DNA of 64,000 bases from contig CANQIP010000004.1 in assembly GCA_947623955.1 (NCBI GenBank), positions 1 to 64,000 of the forward strand, written 5' to 3'. Below are positions 16,640 through 26,416 of the stretch, piece after piece. Source of the stretch: an uncultured Clostridia bacterium (GTDB lineage: Bacteria; Bacillota; Clostridia; UBA1381). The translations under genes were made by a program, and so were the position numbers. How positions within the stretch are numbered: position 1 is the stretch's first letter; each line of letters starts with the position of its first letter. The notes beneath the pieces were generated by a model. It was not told the DNA's origin. It worked only from the letters and a program-made list of their open reading frames with translations, and did no database searches.

Positions 16640-17995
16640 TTATCTCATAAGTCCGACGAGCTTTGAGTGGGCGCGTGTCGTCCACGCGTCGTCTATGTAC
16701 ACGGCTATGGGCAGCGTGTACCTTTCGCCGTCCACGTACACGATTTCCGAACCCGTCTGCATAAGCGCGGTATGACCGTTCAACATTCCCGCGACCGTCT
16801 CATGCTCGCCGAGCCATTCAACCGCGCCGCCGTTATCCTCGAAAAATTTCCGCACCGCGATTTCGTTCTCGTAAACCTCCGGCACGTCGCACGGCTCGCT
16901 GTCGCTCCACGCGTAAATTTCTATCGTCCACGCGTCGGGGTTAAATTCCTCCGGCAGCGTGTAACCCAAATTTATGTCGGTCGCCGTCTTTAACGGCACG
17001 GATTTTGCCGGCACGGACTTTGTAAAGCAGCCCTTTAAAACTCCCGCGTCGTCGTACACCGCCGCGGCAAACACGGCGTTTCCGTTCACGAAGTAATTTT
17101 TAACGGCGTTTACCGCCTCGAGCGTCTTTCCGTCCTCGCTCATCAGCGCGGTGTTGAGCGTGAATATATCGCTCGACGCGACGGTTATCGTCGTTTCCGC
17201 ACTCATGCCGCCGCTTTTCGCCGTTACGGTTATTGTGTCTCCCTCATTCGCGCCTTCCGGCACGGTAAGCTGACCGTCAGCCGTAATCGACGCTCCCGCG
17301 CCCGTCACGGCATATTCGACTGCGCTGTCATATTCAAGCGGTTCGCCCTCACGCAGAAACCGCGTCTGTAGCTGTGTCGCGCTCGCGGCTGTCACCGTCT
17401 GCGGCGGCGATACAAACTCAATCGCGTCGGGCTTTAAGACCGTCACCTTTACGTTATCGACAATGGTATTCGGCTCAACTCGGATATGCTCGGGTCCCAC
17501 GCCCGACGAGGCGTACATTTCATTCATCAGTATCAGATACGCGTTTTTCGTTTCCGTTACCTCGCCGTTTTCACCGAGCGTTTCGGCTACCATGTCGATT
17601 ATGCCGTTCGCCGTGCCGTATGTGCCGATAAGCTTTATGTGGTACGTAGCGTTCGTATCAACGGGGTTGTAATAAATGTAGTTACCCTCCACGCCGCCGT
17701 ACGCAGCCATGGTGAGCACGTCGTTGCGCATAACGGCTCGTATCGACGTACCGCCCTTTTTGTTGTCAGCCGAGCGCAGCGTTATTCCCGCGTCGGGGGC
17801 TTTAAACTGCACGTCCGCCTCGAATATCGCCTTTGTGAAAAGCTCCTCGCCCCATCCGTCCAAATCGACGGCTGCACTCGTCGTTTCCGTTCTGCCGCTT
17901 TCGTATATAACATCGTCAGCCGCATACGCCGACGCGGCGCACGCCGCAACTACGCCGACGGTCAGAGCCGCGGCCAAAATCTTCTTTATTTCCAT
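16640..17995 (-). CDS. Exported protein with lectin-like and Big-like domains
   Basis: A 451-aa predicted secreted protein. The signal peptide is about 1-25 (IKKILAAALTVGVVAACAA then AYA). Residues about 25-190 look like a concanavalin-like sandwich (FEADVQFKAPDAGITLRS). About 200-275 resemble a bacterial Ig-like (Big) domain ending TITVTAKSGG. The C-terminal 170 residues are not recognised. Its ATG overlaps the last 10 nt of the upstream GH2 gene, so the two are translationally coupled and probably act together on extracellular glycans. There is no catalytic motif, so a carbohydrate-binding or accessory role is inferred. Confidence 0.7.
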   Translation of the reverse strand: MEIKKILAAALTVGVVAACAASAYAADDVIYESGRTETTSAAVDLDGWGEELFTKAIFEADVQFKAPDAGITLRSADNKKGGTSIRAVMRNDVLTMAAYGGVEGNYIYYNPVDTNATYHIKLIGTYGTANGIIDMVAETLGENGEVTETKNAYLILMNEMYASSGVGPEHIRVEPNTIVDNVKVTVLKPDAIEFVSPPQTVTAASATQLQTRFLREGEPLEYDSAVEYAVTGAGASITADGQLTVPEGANEGDTITVTAKSGGMSAETTITVASSDIFTLNTALMSEDGKTLEAVNAVKNYFVNGNAVFAAAVYDDAGVLKGCFTKSVPAKSVPLKTATDINLGYTLPEEFNPDAWTIEIYAWSDSEPCDVPEVYENEIAVRKFFEDNGGAVEWLGEHETVAGMLNGHTALMQTGSEIVYVDGERYTLPIAVYIDDAWTTRAHSKLVGLMR

Positions 17996-20900
17996 ATTTC
18001 GTACCTGCCCTCGCTTTCCTTAACGTTAAGTCCGAGATTTGATGCGACCGCGCTTATTTCCGCGTAGAATACGCCGTCTATGATTTCGGGCCAGTCGTTT
18101 ATAATGGACGGCTCGCCGTTGACGATCATCTCGGAGTGCTTTACGGTCGTTTCAATCGTGTTTCCGTTATACGACGCTTTAAGCGTTTCGCCGTCTATCC
18201 CGTAATCCACGCCGAGCGCGCCGAGAACCGCGCCTATATCGCCGTAAACGCCCTCCATTTTGTACGCGTCAGCGTCAATTTCCCTGCCGTCCGCGACAAT
18301 CACGACCGTCTTTTTCTCACTCGTCTGCGCCTGCTTTACGCCCGTGTTCACGCCGAACATAACCTTAAACGTCTTTGCCAGCCTTTGCATAGGCGTTAAC
18401 GATGTTTCCGCTTTCGGCGGCTCGGCTGATATGCCCTGCTCTCTTGTCTGCGGCATTGTCGTTGTCAGTCCGTCGGTCGCCGCAAAATCCTTAGTGCTGA
18501 GCTTTACCGACACGTTTTGCAGTCCGGCGCGCTTAGCCGTTACCGTGACCTCACCCGCCTTGCGCGTTGAGCGCAGGAATATGCGGTTCGTGCCGCACTC
18601 GGCGTACACGTAATTATTCGAATGGTTCAAATCCTTAATACCGCTGTTGTAGCCGCCGAGCATAACGGCGTTACCCGTGACCTCAAAATCAATCCTGTCG
18701 TAATCAAGCGGACACACGTTTCCGTTTTCGTCAACGACCTCAACGTCCACATACGCAATATCCGCGCCGTCGGCAAGCCAGCCGTCGGGGCCGGTCACGG
18801 GCGTAAGGCGTATCTGTGCCGGCTCGCCCGCGGTGTCTATGCGCTGACGCGTAAGCTCATTACCCGCGCCGTCATAGCCGACCGCCTCGATATAGCCGTG
18901 CTGCGTAACGTCGATATTCGGGAACGAGTACACGAACCCGTTTGTCGGCTCCTTGCACTCTCCCTTTTCCTCGCCGTTTACAAACAGTTTTACGCTCGCG
19001 ACATTCGACGCGATAACGTAAACCGTTTTATGCTCCGCGTCACGGAGCGCCGTCGTGCCCGTGTACGCGAACGCATCGTCCTTTTCCTCGTACACATACG
19101 CGTTTTTATCGGTCGGGTAGTTCCAGTGACCCACAAGGTAGAGCGACGGCTTATCCGACTGCATTACCTGATACGCGTAAAAGCTCTGCTTTTTTATTCT
19201 TACGGGGTCAACACGTCCACTCATGCGCGCGTTTTCCGTACCCTGCTGTCTGCCGTGCTGGTTCGAGTCCGACCAGCAAAGAGCCGCTGCCGCGCCGTAA
19301 AACGGGTTCGCGCTGTTCACCTGCGTGCTTTGCGAATAAAACTCGTTGTACGCCGCCGCGTCGGACAGCACGAAATCCTCGGCTGTCAGGTCATACGCGT
19401 CCTTGTAGCTTACCTTCGAGCCGCCGGAGAACGCGTTTTTATAGTCGAAGTCGGGCGGCGAATAATCGTCCCATACGCGTCTGGGCGACTCCTCTCGGTG
19501 GTACTCCGTCTCAACGATCACCCTCGCGTCACGCGCAGCCTTGCCCTCGTCGGTAAACTCCTTACCGTTCCAGACGTTTCTGCCGAGCATCGTGCCGACG
19601 TACTCCGACTCCGCGACGGTCGCCGCGTCAATTATACTGCGCGAACCGATATACCGTCCGCCGTTCGGGTCGAGCGATTTTTTTAGCTCCGTCATTTCCT
19701 TCATATGCTCGGTGCTGTTCGCGCTGTTGCCCGACTCGTAGAACACTATCGAGGGGCTGTTGCGGAAATAAATAATCGTGTCGCGCATTACCTCGACGCG
19801 CTGATCCCACTGTCTGCCGCTTACGTCGCCCTCCTTGTCGCCGGCGGGCTGAACGCAGACTATGCCGTATTTGTCAAACGAGCGTATATCCGCGGGCTGC
19901 GCCGCAATATGCATCCAGCGTATGAAGTTGGCGTTACTCTCGCGTATAAGCTGCGCATCGTAATCCTTGAGCCAGTCGTTCGCCACGCCTATAGCAGCCC
20001 ACTCGTTCGCGCTCCTCTGCGCGTAACCTGTGAGCCAGTAATACTTGTCGTTAATGAACACGCCGCCGTCCGTGCCGCCCTTTGCCTCGACCTTGCGAAA
20101 GCCCGTGACGGTTTTCGTAACGTCTTTGACCTCACCGCCGACCTTTACGATCGTGTACACCGTGTAAAGGTACGGGTCGTCGGGCGACCAGAACCGCAGA
20201 TTTGACGCGGACGCCGACGCGGTAAGTACAGCCGTTTCAAGCGATGCCGTACTTGTCGCCGACGGGTTTTCGTCATACGCGTCGGCGGGAACTATCGACA
20301 AATCGTAATTCTTTTCCGTGTCCGACGCGCTCTCGACCTTCACCGTCTCCGAGGTCATTGTCGCGACGACCTTTCCGTCGTTGTCCGCGACGACCGCCTC
20401 CAGCGTCACATCGGCAGCCGCGCCGCTTTCGTTTCTTACCTCGGTTTCAACGTGAATATCCGCGCTTTTGCCTCGTATGTTGAAGTTGTCGGCATAAATA
20501 TAGCTGCCCTTTGTACGCAGATTTGAATAAAGCGGCAGCGTTTCGTACACGCTGTCCTTTATATGCAGAATTACGTCTCGCGTAAGTCCGCCCATGTCGG
20601 GGTTGAAGTCCTTCGTGTTCCACTGGAACGCCGCGCCGTCGTTCGCGCCCGGTTTCGATCCCGGTTTCGTCTCGGCTATGATTTGTGTCATGCCGCGCGA
20701 GGACGTGTTGTCGAGCGCGACCGCGATAACGTTGTCGCCGCCGTAATTTACGTACTTCGTAATATCCATGCCGAACGGCGACACGCCCGCCTCGTAATAG
20801 CCCGCCATAGCGCCGTTCACGTACACATACGTGCCCTGACGCGCGCCTTCAAACTCGATAATGACCTTCTTGCCGCTGTGCTCGGCGGGGATTTTAAAAT

Positions 20901-21252
20901 GCTTTCTGTAAAAAGCGATACCCCGATACGAGCCGCCGTCGCCCGCGTCGTTCGCGACGTTGCGGAACGAATCCTCGTCGTTAAACGTGTGCGGCAGCGA
21001 CACGTCCTTCCACGAACTGTCGTCAAAACCAACCTCGTAGAATTTATGACCCGCGGCGTCGACCGTCGTGTCAACAGCGTCGTTTAAGGGCCACGTTGAC
21101 GAATACGGCTTTGAGAATTTCCAGTCTGGATTAAAATTGTAATCAGCCGACGGCGCGTCGGGCGGCGTGTACGTTTCCGCCGCGTGAGCCGCGGTAATGC
21201 CGCACTGCAGCATCACTGCCGCCGTAAGCAGTATTGATAGGATTTTTTTCAC
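17986..21252 (-). CDS. Secreted GH2 family glycosidase
   Basis: A 1088-aa exported glycoside hydrolase of the beta-galactosidase type. Signal peptide about 1-25, then a sugar-binding jelly-roll (about 60-215, with SLPHTFNDEDSF), Ig-like domain and TIM barrel (about 375-650). The segment IVFYESGN near 505 matches the WEAGN-type acid/base site seen in DUF4982-associated GH2 enzymes; the canonical GNE is absent. ETEYHRE near 585 is a candidate nucleophile region. A DUF4982-like domain (about 745-805), a GH2 C-terminal domain and a copper amine oxidase N-like domain (about 985-1088) follow. Substrate unknown, most likely a plant or host glycan beta-galactoside. Confidence 0.85.
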   Translation of the reverse strand: MKKILSILLTAAVMLQCGITAAHAAETYTPPDAPSADYNFNPDWKFSKPYSSTWPLNDAVDTTVDAAGHKFYEVGFDDSSWKDVSLPHTFNDEDSFRNVANDAGDGGSYRGIAFYRKHFKIPAEHSGKKVIIEFEGARQGTYVYVNGAMAGYYEAGVSPFGMDITKYVNYGGDNVIAVALDNTSSRGMTQIIAETKPGSKPGANDGAAFQWNTKDFNPDMGGLTRDVILHIKDSVYETLPLYSNLRTKGSYIYADNFNIRGKSADIHVETEVRNESGAAADVTLEAVVADNDGKVVATMTSETVKVESASDTEKNYDLSIVPADAYDENPSATSTASLETAVLTASASASNLRFWSPDDPYLYTVYTIVKVGGEVKDVTKTVTGFRKVEAKGGTDGGVFINDKYYWLTGYAQRSANEWAAIGVANDWLKDYDAQLIRESNANFIRWMHIAAQPADIRSFDKYGIVCVQPAGDKEGDVSGRQWDQRVEVMRDTIIYFRNSPSIVFYESGNSANSTEHMKEMTELKKSLDPNGGRYIGSRSIIDAATVAESEYVGTMLGRNVWNGKEFTDEGKAARDARVIVETEYHREESPRRVWDDYSPPDFDYKNAFSGGSKVSYKDAYDLTAEDFVLSDAAAYNEFYSQSTQVNSANPFYGAAAALCWSDSNQHGRQQGTENARMSGRVDPVRIKKQSFYAYQVMQSDKPSLYLVGHWNYPTDKNAYVYEEKDDAFAYTGTTALRDAEHKTVYVIASNVASVKLFVNGEEKGECKEPTNGFVYSFPNIDVTQHGYIEAVGYDGAGNELTRQRIDTAGEPAQIRLTPVTGPDGWLADGADIAYVDVEVVDENGNVCPLDYDRIDFEVTGNAVMLGGYNSGIKDLNHSNNYVYAECGTNRIFLRSTRKAGEVTVTAKRAGLQNVSVKLSTKDFAATDGLTTTMPQTREQGISAEPPKAETSLTPMQRLAKTFKVMFGVNTGVKQAQTSEKKTVVIVADGREIDADAYKMEGVYGDIGAVLGALGVDYGIDGETLKASYNGNTIETTVKHSEMIVNGEPSIINDWPEIIDGVFYAEISAVASNLGLNVKESEGRYEIWK

Positions 21253-21362
21253 ACTGTACCCCTCCCCGTTACTTTATTTTTGTCTTTGCGAAACGTCCGT
21301 AATTTCTGTATAAATTATATCATGCCGCCTTAAAAGTGTCAACATAAAGCGCCGCCGCGCTA

Positions 21363-21391
21363 TTGCGTTTTTGCCCGAAATATGATAAAAT
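21363..21391 (+). promoter_or_regulatory. Promoter of secreted peptidase
   Basis: TTGCGT (21363-21368), 17 nt, TAAAAT (21386-21391), about 47 nt ahead of the start codon at 21439. Confidence 0.55.
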
Positions 21392-21438
21392 AATATGTAT
21401 AATACGTAACGAAAATTTACGGTAAGGGGGCGGCTGAC

Positions 21439-23796
21439 GTGAACATTCACCTCGAATTACGGCGTTTCGCGGCGCTTGTTTTAAGCGTGGTTTTATTGCT
21501 GTGCCCCATTACTCCCGTACACGCGGAAACCGCCGTTCAATGGGGCGATACGAGCTTTGACGGCGGCGCGTTTTCCGCGTCCGTATCGGACGCGGCGGAC
21601 GGTCAATCGCTCATTTTAGCCGTGTATTCCGAAAACAGGCTTGTCGGCATCAGCATCGGCGCCGCGCGTGACGGCAATGCTTTTGCGGAAGCATCAATCG
21701 AAACGGCGGCGGACACAGTAAAGCTGTTTCTGTGGGATATGGAAAGCATGACGCCCGCGTGCGGCGTGCTGTCAACGCTCACACGCGATGACACGCCAAC
21801 GACAACACCGGAACCGACTCCTACGCCAACGCCTACTCCTACTCCGGAGCCAACACCAACTCCAACCCCCACACCAACACCGTCACCAACTCCCACGCCT
21901 ACACCGACACCCACGCCTACGCCTACACCCGAACCTACTCCCGAGCCTACGCCTACACCGACACCTGAACCGACACCCACGCCCGAACCGAATATCGACA
22001 CGTCGCGCGTACCCGACAGTTTGGAGGAGCTCCAATCCGCCAACGACGCGGCGATTGACGCCCTTGCGGAGCTGCCGGCATACGACGGACGCAAGTACGG
22101 CATTGTAACGCCCGTCAGAACTCAACAAGGCAATATCTGCTGGGCATACTCCGTTACGGGCGCGGCGGAAATAAATATTCTGCGAAAGGGAATTGACGCG
22201 AACGCGTCAGCCTCGACGCTCCACTTTAACGAGCAGCATCTCGCCAACGCCTTCTTAAATCCCGCCATCGACCCATTGGGCAACAATCTGCCCGATTATA
22301 GCGAGTCCTTCGTCGGCTGGTATTCCGGTGCCGGAACGCACGATGCTGTTTACGCGATGTTTCGCTGGAGCGCACCCGCGCTTTCGACCGTGTCGGACGA
22401 GGAACGGATAAGCAAGCCCGCGTACCTGCTCGAAAACGCAATCAATATCCCCGACAGCAAGACCGGCATAGACGCTTTAAAACGCGCAATCGTCAAATAC
22501 GGCGGCGTAGCGGTATGCTGGGATTGCAATGGCGGATTGTACCAAAAGTACTATTATAACAACAATTTTTCCGACGGTGTGCATGGGTCGGGACACGCGA
22601 GCGTTATAGTCGGTTGGAACGACACTATGAGTAAAGACCATTTCTATTACAGCGACAATACCCTGTGTCCCGCAACGCGCGACGGCGCGTGGCTTTTGAA
22701 AAACAGCTGGGGCACAAACTATGGCTTAAAAGGCTACTACTACGTGTCCTATGACGTTCCGCTGTATAAATGCTTCGCTCTGGATATGTGCTCCCCCGAT
22801 ACGTACGATAACAGCTACCACTACGATACCGCCGTGACAAGAAGCTCAAGCTGGTCGCTTGATTCCGGTGCACGCGCCGCGGCGATGTTTGAAGCGCGAA
22901 CGGCGTTTGCCGACCGCCGCGAGCTTATTACCGGCGTGAACGTGGCTGTAAACGAGGGCGGCAATTATAAAATAAAAGTAAAAATTTACAAAAACCCCCG
23001 CGCCGACTTTACCGACATATACAGCGCGGAAAACGACCCCGAATCGGGTGAGCTTGTCGCCGAGGCGGAGTCGGATACGCTTTTGTACCCGGGAGCGTAC
23101 ACGGTAAGGCTCCCCGAGCCCGTTGAACTGGAGCAAAATCAAGTATTCAGTGCGGTTGCGGAGCTGACAAACGGAGCAAAAATACGCCTTGTGACCGAAT
23201 ACGAAAAAACTGACGGCAAATATCCCGCCAACGACATGACCTTTTCAAATTCCGGCGACGGTGGGACAAATACGCGCTTGAAAGGGTCACATGTCGCTCA
23301 AATTAAGGTATTCACGAAAAACGAAGCCTTGTCCGATGAGGAGTATAAGGGTAAGTCCCTCGATTACGCGGATATTCGTTTTGACCGCCGCAGCGTGCCG
23401 TATGACAGCCAAAATCCGCCGCACCCCGAGCTCACCGTATATTTTGACGGCAAGGAGCTTACCGAGGGCGAGGATTATACAGTGAAATACCCCAACCCCA
23501 CCGGCTTGGGACGGTTTTATGCAGTCGTTACGGGCACGGGCGATTACGACGGAACACGCGAGATAGACTACTCCGTAAGAAAAGCCCCCGCGCCGCCGAA
23601 CAAACCGCAGCGGGACATGGAAGTCGAGGGCGATTACGTGACCTACAAGGACGTGCCGCTGCCCGACGGCTGGGTCTGGGGCGAACCCGATACACCGATC
23701 GACCCGACACGAACCACCTGGGTCAAGTATCAGGGCGATGACGCGGAATGCTATCAAAACAATTACGCGGACGTCCGTGTGGTAATCAAAACGTAG
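21439..23796 (+). CDS. Secreted C1A papain-like cysteine peptidase
   Basis: A 785-aa exported peptidase. Signal peptide about 1-30, a short N-terminal domain, then a Thr-Pro-rich linker (about 115-190). The catalytic domain (about 210-455) has Cys near 234 in GNICWAYSV, His near 386 in [11 protein letters not shown] and Asn near 421 in [11 protein letters not shown], the complete papain triad. A lectin-like domain follows (about 460-630), as is usual in this bacterial C1A group, then a Big-like segment. GTG at 21439 has AAGGGGGCGG upstream. The stop codon TAG lies within an inverted-repeat element, so the C-terminus may have been fixed by that insertion. Substrate proteins unknown. Confidence 0.88.
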   Translation: MNIHLELRRFAALVLSVVLLLCPITPVHAETAVQWGDTSFDGGAFSASVSDAADGQSLILAVYSENRLVGISIGAARDGNAFAEASIETAADTVKLFLWDMESMTPACGVLSTLTRDDTPTTTPEPTPTPTPTPTPEPTPTPTPTPTPSPTPTPTPTPTPTPTPEPTPEPTPTPTPEPTPTPEPNIDTSRVPDSLEELQSANDAAIDALAELPAYDGRKYGIVTPVRTQQGNICWAYSVTGAAEINILRKGIDANASASTLHFNEQHLANAFLNPAIDPLGNNLPDYSESFVGWYSGAGTHDAVYAMFRWSAPALSTVSDEERISKPAYLLENAINIPDSKTGIDALKRAIVKYGGVAVCWDCNGGLYQKYYYNNNFSDGVHGSGHASVIVGWNDTMSKDHFYYSDNTLCPATRDGAWLLKNSWGTNYGLKGYYYVSYDVPLYKCFALDMCSPDTYDNSYHYDTAVTRSSSWSLDSGARAAAMFEARTAFADRRELITGVNVAVNEGGNYKIKVKIYKNPRADFTDIYSAENDPESGELVAEAESDTLLYPGAYTVRLPEPVELEQNQVFSAVAELTNGAKIRLVTEYEKTDGKYPANDMTFSNSGDGGTNTRLKGSHVAQIKVFTKNEALSDEEYKGKSLDYADIRFDRRSVPYDSQNPPHPELTVYFDGKELTEGEDYTVKYPNPTGLGRFYAVVTGTGDYDGTREIDYSVRKAPAPPNKPQRDMEVEGDYVTYKDVPLPDGWVWGEPDTPIDPTRTTWVKYQGDDAECYQNNYADVRVVIKT

Positions 23797-23842
23797 GGGC
23801 GAACCGTGTTCGCCCGCGTGCGGCGGGTCGCCGCCCCTACGT
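23791..23842. repeat. GGGGCG inverted repeat at gene end
   Basis: ACGTAGGGGCG (23791-23801) and CGCCCCTACGT (23832-23842) form perfect arms around a GC-rich centre. The TAG inside the left arm is the stop codon of the peptidase gene. A related CCGCCCCTAC half occurs at about 49984-50007. Confidence 0.65.
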
Positions 23843-23844
23843 AC

Positions 23845-23873
23845 AAAAAAATCACCCCGAGGGGTGATTTTTT
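23845..23873. terminator. Bidirectional terminator
   Basis: A-run, ATCACCCC/GGGGTGAT stem with two-base loop, T-run. A near-identical hairpin occurs at 26391-26416. Confidence 0.85.
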
Positions 23874-23921
23874 CTTCTTAAACAATACACCTTTGATATT
23901 GTGTATAAAAAATTATCAACA

Positions 23922-25787
23922 TTACTCGAACTCCTCCGCGACCGCAAGGATTTTTAACTTTCCGTCGGTCACGGCATATATTACGGCTCTGTCGTCAAGA
24001 TATTTAAGAGTGCTGTCCTTTAAATCCGTAACGTCAAATACGGGGTTCGCATTATAAGCTAAATAGAGAGCGTCACACATAAATTCCTTTTTGTTTTGAA
24101 TTTGATAATTATACGTGTTCACCACTCTGTCCACGCCCATAACGTTTATTTTATACATGGACGACCGTTCGTCGTAATACATTTTGTCAACCGCTCCATG
24201 CTGCGCGTCGGCATGTATTGTTTCACCTTTTGTTACAATCAAAAAATCCCCATAGTTATACGCATACGCACTGTAAGCGCTGCCGTTATTGAGCGCGCCG
24301 ATAATTTGAACAGAGCTGCTTTCATCTTCAACATAATCGGCTGCGTCAATCATTTTTACGCCGTCCCTGAGTTTAATATCGCCGAGTGAATTTGTATCAG
24401 CCGAATATGCCCCGTCCGTAATTTCGGTTCCGTTCAAACCGCTGATGATTCTAATTCGCTGCGAGGAGTCAAGCCTGTATGTTATCACTCTGTCCTTGAC
24501 CGGCTTGAGATTTTTAGCTTGCAAATCCGTCCAGCTCGCATCGTCCGGCAGATTGTAAGCGTATTGTCCTGCGGCATTTATAAAGTCAACGTCGCTTTGT
24601 TTGTAGTAATCATATGTCAGGCGCTCTCCGGCGGCGGTCGTTATGTTTATTCTGCAGACCGCGCCGGCGGAGCGATACATACTGTTTATAACAGCGTAAT
24701 TTTTCATTCCGACATATTCCTCCGCGTAGGATATGTATCCGAAAGCGTCTGTATAAAATGTGTACAGGGCAAAGACTGATAAATTATCCGATAGATTGGT
24801 GTTAATCGGATAGCAACACTCGTCGCCGAAATAACAGCATGCTCCGTTCGCGATAGTGTTTCCTTTTGTCTTGGTTACAATTCCCGTGCCGTATTTGCGT
24901 GCAACGGTGATAATATTGTCACATTCCTCAAATCTGCAGTACGGCTCGGACTGAACAGACAGCACGTCGTACTTTTGCAGTTCCGCAAGGCTTGCAGCGT
25001 CGCCTTTGACCGTGATATTTTGCTCTGCGGATACGGTGAGCCTGTCTGATTGTGTCAGCTCCGGATCACAGGCAAGCAGTTTTATTTCCGTCAATCCGTC
25101 GTTCGACGTCACCTCGTCAACCACCGCGTCCGTATAGTATGTAATGTTCACACTGTCATATATAACATCACTTTCGCCGTCCGCAGCATCGGCGGTCAGA
25201 GTGACAGTGCCGAAATAATTTCCGATAAGATAATCCTCTATCGCGTTTTCGGCGTTAATGGGGTAACCGTTTACCAACCAGTCGGCGTTCCCGCTTATCC
25301 TGCAGCGTATTCTTGACGTTGACCCTTCGGCATAAAAATAGAGATTTTCGCTGTCCGAGTGCATGTCATCATAAAAATCCGCCGCAGCAAATGAAACGGA
25401 ATTTACAATAAGCTGCTCCGAACCGACAGGCTCGCAGAACGGCTCATAATCCTCATCCCAGACAAACAGTTTGCAATCCGAGGTTCCCGCCGTGTACCAT
25501 ACATTGTCGGCATCGGCAAGAGAAAATTGACCGTTCTCGCTGACATTTATATAAGCCAACGCTCCTTCGTCATATACGGCAAGAATATATTTCGGAGTAA
25601 TTCCCCCGCCGGGAACGACGTATTCTGCCGTAATGTCGCCAACCAGCTTACCGCCCACAGCCGCAAATTGACCGTCTATCGACACGTTGCTGCCACCGGC
25701 TCCGCTGCCCGCCGATGCCGACAGCGGCATTAACATAATCGCCGAAACCGACAGCGCAGTTAAAAGGCTTAAAAGTTTCTTACTCAT
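23922..25787 (-). CDS. Exported protein of unknown function, 621 aa
   Basis: ATG 25787 is chosen because AAGGAA lies upstream and a signal peptide begins there (KKLLSLLTALSVSAIMLM, cleaved near ASA-GSG). The longer open frame to 26093 would place the signal peptide internally. The first domain (about 30-110) resembles the N-terminal domain of the papain-like peptidase at 21439: both have a GG-F/Q-A...ILAVYDEG/YSENR...LFVWD pattern. The remainder is acidic, rich in Tyr and Asp, and has no recognised domain, SLH repeats or sortase motif. It is probably a surface or secreted structural protein. Its promoter region lies in dyad element copy B. Confidence 0.7.
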   Translation of the reverse strand: MSKKLLSLLTALSVSAIMLMPLSASAGSGAGGSNVSIDGQFAAVGGKLVGDITAEYVVPGGGITPKYILAVYDEGALAYINVSENGQFSLADADNVWYTAGTSDCKLFVWDEDYEPFCEPVGSEQLIVNSVSFAAADFYDDMHSDSENLYFYAEGSTSRIRCRISGNADWLVNGYPINAENAIEDYLIGNYFGTVTLTADAADGESDVIYDSVNITYYTDAVVDEVTSNDGLTEIKLLACDPELTQSDRLTVSAEQNITVKGDAASLAELQKYDVLSVQSEPYCRFEECDNIITVARKYGTGIVTKTKGNTIANGACCYFGDECCYPINTNLSDNLSVFALYTFYTDAFGYISYAEEYVGMKNYAVINSMYRSAGAVCRINITTAAGERLTYDYYKQSDVDFINAAGQYAYNLPDDASWTDLQAKNLKPVKDRVITYRLDSSQRIRIISGLNGTEITDGAYSADTNSLGDIKLRDGVKMIDAADYVEDESSSVQIIGALNNGSAYSAYAYNYGDFLIVTKGETIHADAQHGAVDKMYYDERSSMYKINVMGVDRVVNTYNYQIQNKKEFMCDALYLAYNANPVFDVTDLKDSTLKYLDDRAVIYAVTDGKLKILAVAEEFE

Positions 25788-25861
25788 TTTCACGTTCCTT
25801 TCTTTATTCTGTTGTCGCGCAATCACGGCTTGCGTACGCCGCTTCCCCTTTCCGATAAAAT

Positions 25862-26150
25862 AATATGAATGCAGCTTGTCCCACACAAATAAAAATGCGT
25901 GGTATAAATCTATACCACGCACAAAAACGCGGCTTAGATTTAATGTTACCACACATTTTATCGTTATTTGAAACACTGCAGAAATTTGCATATAACACAA
26001 AGTATTCAAATATACAAAGCCGGCATTTTTCAATGCAAACTTTGTTATTATATGCAAAAACAGAATATTCCATACGGAACATTCTAAAAACATGTATTAA
26101 AAAAACAGTGTCACGCGCTTTCGCGCACAACGATAAAATAATGTGGTATT
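25862..26150 (-). repeat. Dyad-rich element, copy B
   Basis: Minus-strand homologue of 4878-5119. It has the perfect dyad TGCGTGGTATA/TATACCACGCA (25896-25921), TGTGTGGTAACATT (25944-25955 region), and a TTTGCATA...TATGCAAA dyad with 15-18-nt arms (about 25984-26057). Terminal inverted repeats TACCACACATTTTATCGTT and AACGATAAAATAATGTGGTA bound the distal part (about 25948-26147). A possible promoter, TTGTGT-17-TATTAT, overlaps the proximal part. The gap 25788-26415 contains this element, the repeat below and a terminator, but no gene. Confidence 0.65.
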
Positions 26151-26245
26151 GTTAGTATATCATTGTTTTTTGAAAATGTAAAGGGTTTTATGAAAAAAAA
26201 TGTAAATTTCTGGAAATTTTATGTGCGATATGTGCGCCGCACGCC

Positions 26246-26370
26246 GTGAGCCTCCCTTGTCAAAGGGAGGGGGACCGCCGAAGGCGGTGGAGGGATTCAT
26301 TGTAAAATATATAAAAGGAATCCCCCAGTCACGCTGCGCGTGACAGCCCCCTTTGACAAGGGGGCCTCAC
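26246..26370. repeat. MITE-like inverted-repeat element, 125 bp
   Basis: Nearly perfect termini GTGAGCCTCCCTTGTCAAAG and CTTTGACAAGGGGGCCTCAC, with internal CCGCCGAAGGCGG and CACGCTGCGCGTG hairpins. It is related to the elements near 4.1, 49.9 and 54.5 kb. Confidence 0.8.
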
Positions 26371-26390
26371 GATGTTCGCCCGCATCACAA

Positions 26391-26416
26391 AAAAATCACC
26401 CCGAGGGGTGATTTTT
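26391..26416. terminator. Terminator downstream of nucleotidyltransferase
   Basis: AAAAATCACCCC/GGGGTGATTTTT with a two-base loop, overlapping the first base of the minus-strand gene's stop. Confidence 0.85.

Noticed and set aside
18622-19686. 354-aa plus-strand ORF opposite the GH2 gene
   Set aside because: Antisense shadow, Arg/Val-rich, no ribosome site or domain.
21780-22000. Possible CRISPR or satellite array
   Set aside because: The repeats are codons of a Thr-Pro-rich protein linker in frame with the peptidase; no unique spacers.
25862-26150. Retron-like msr-msd RNA
   Set aside because: Long hairpins are present but there is no reverse transcriptase gene in the window and the element recurs without one.
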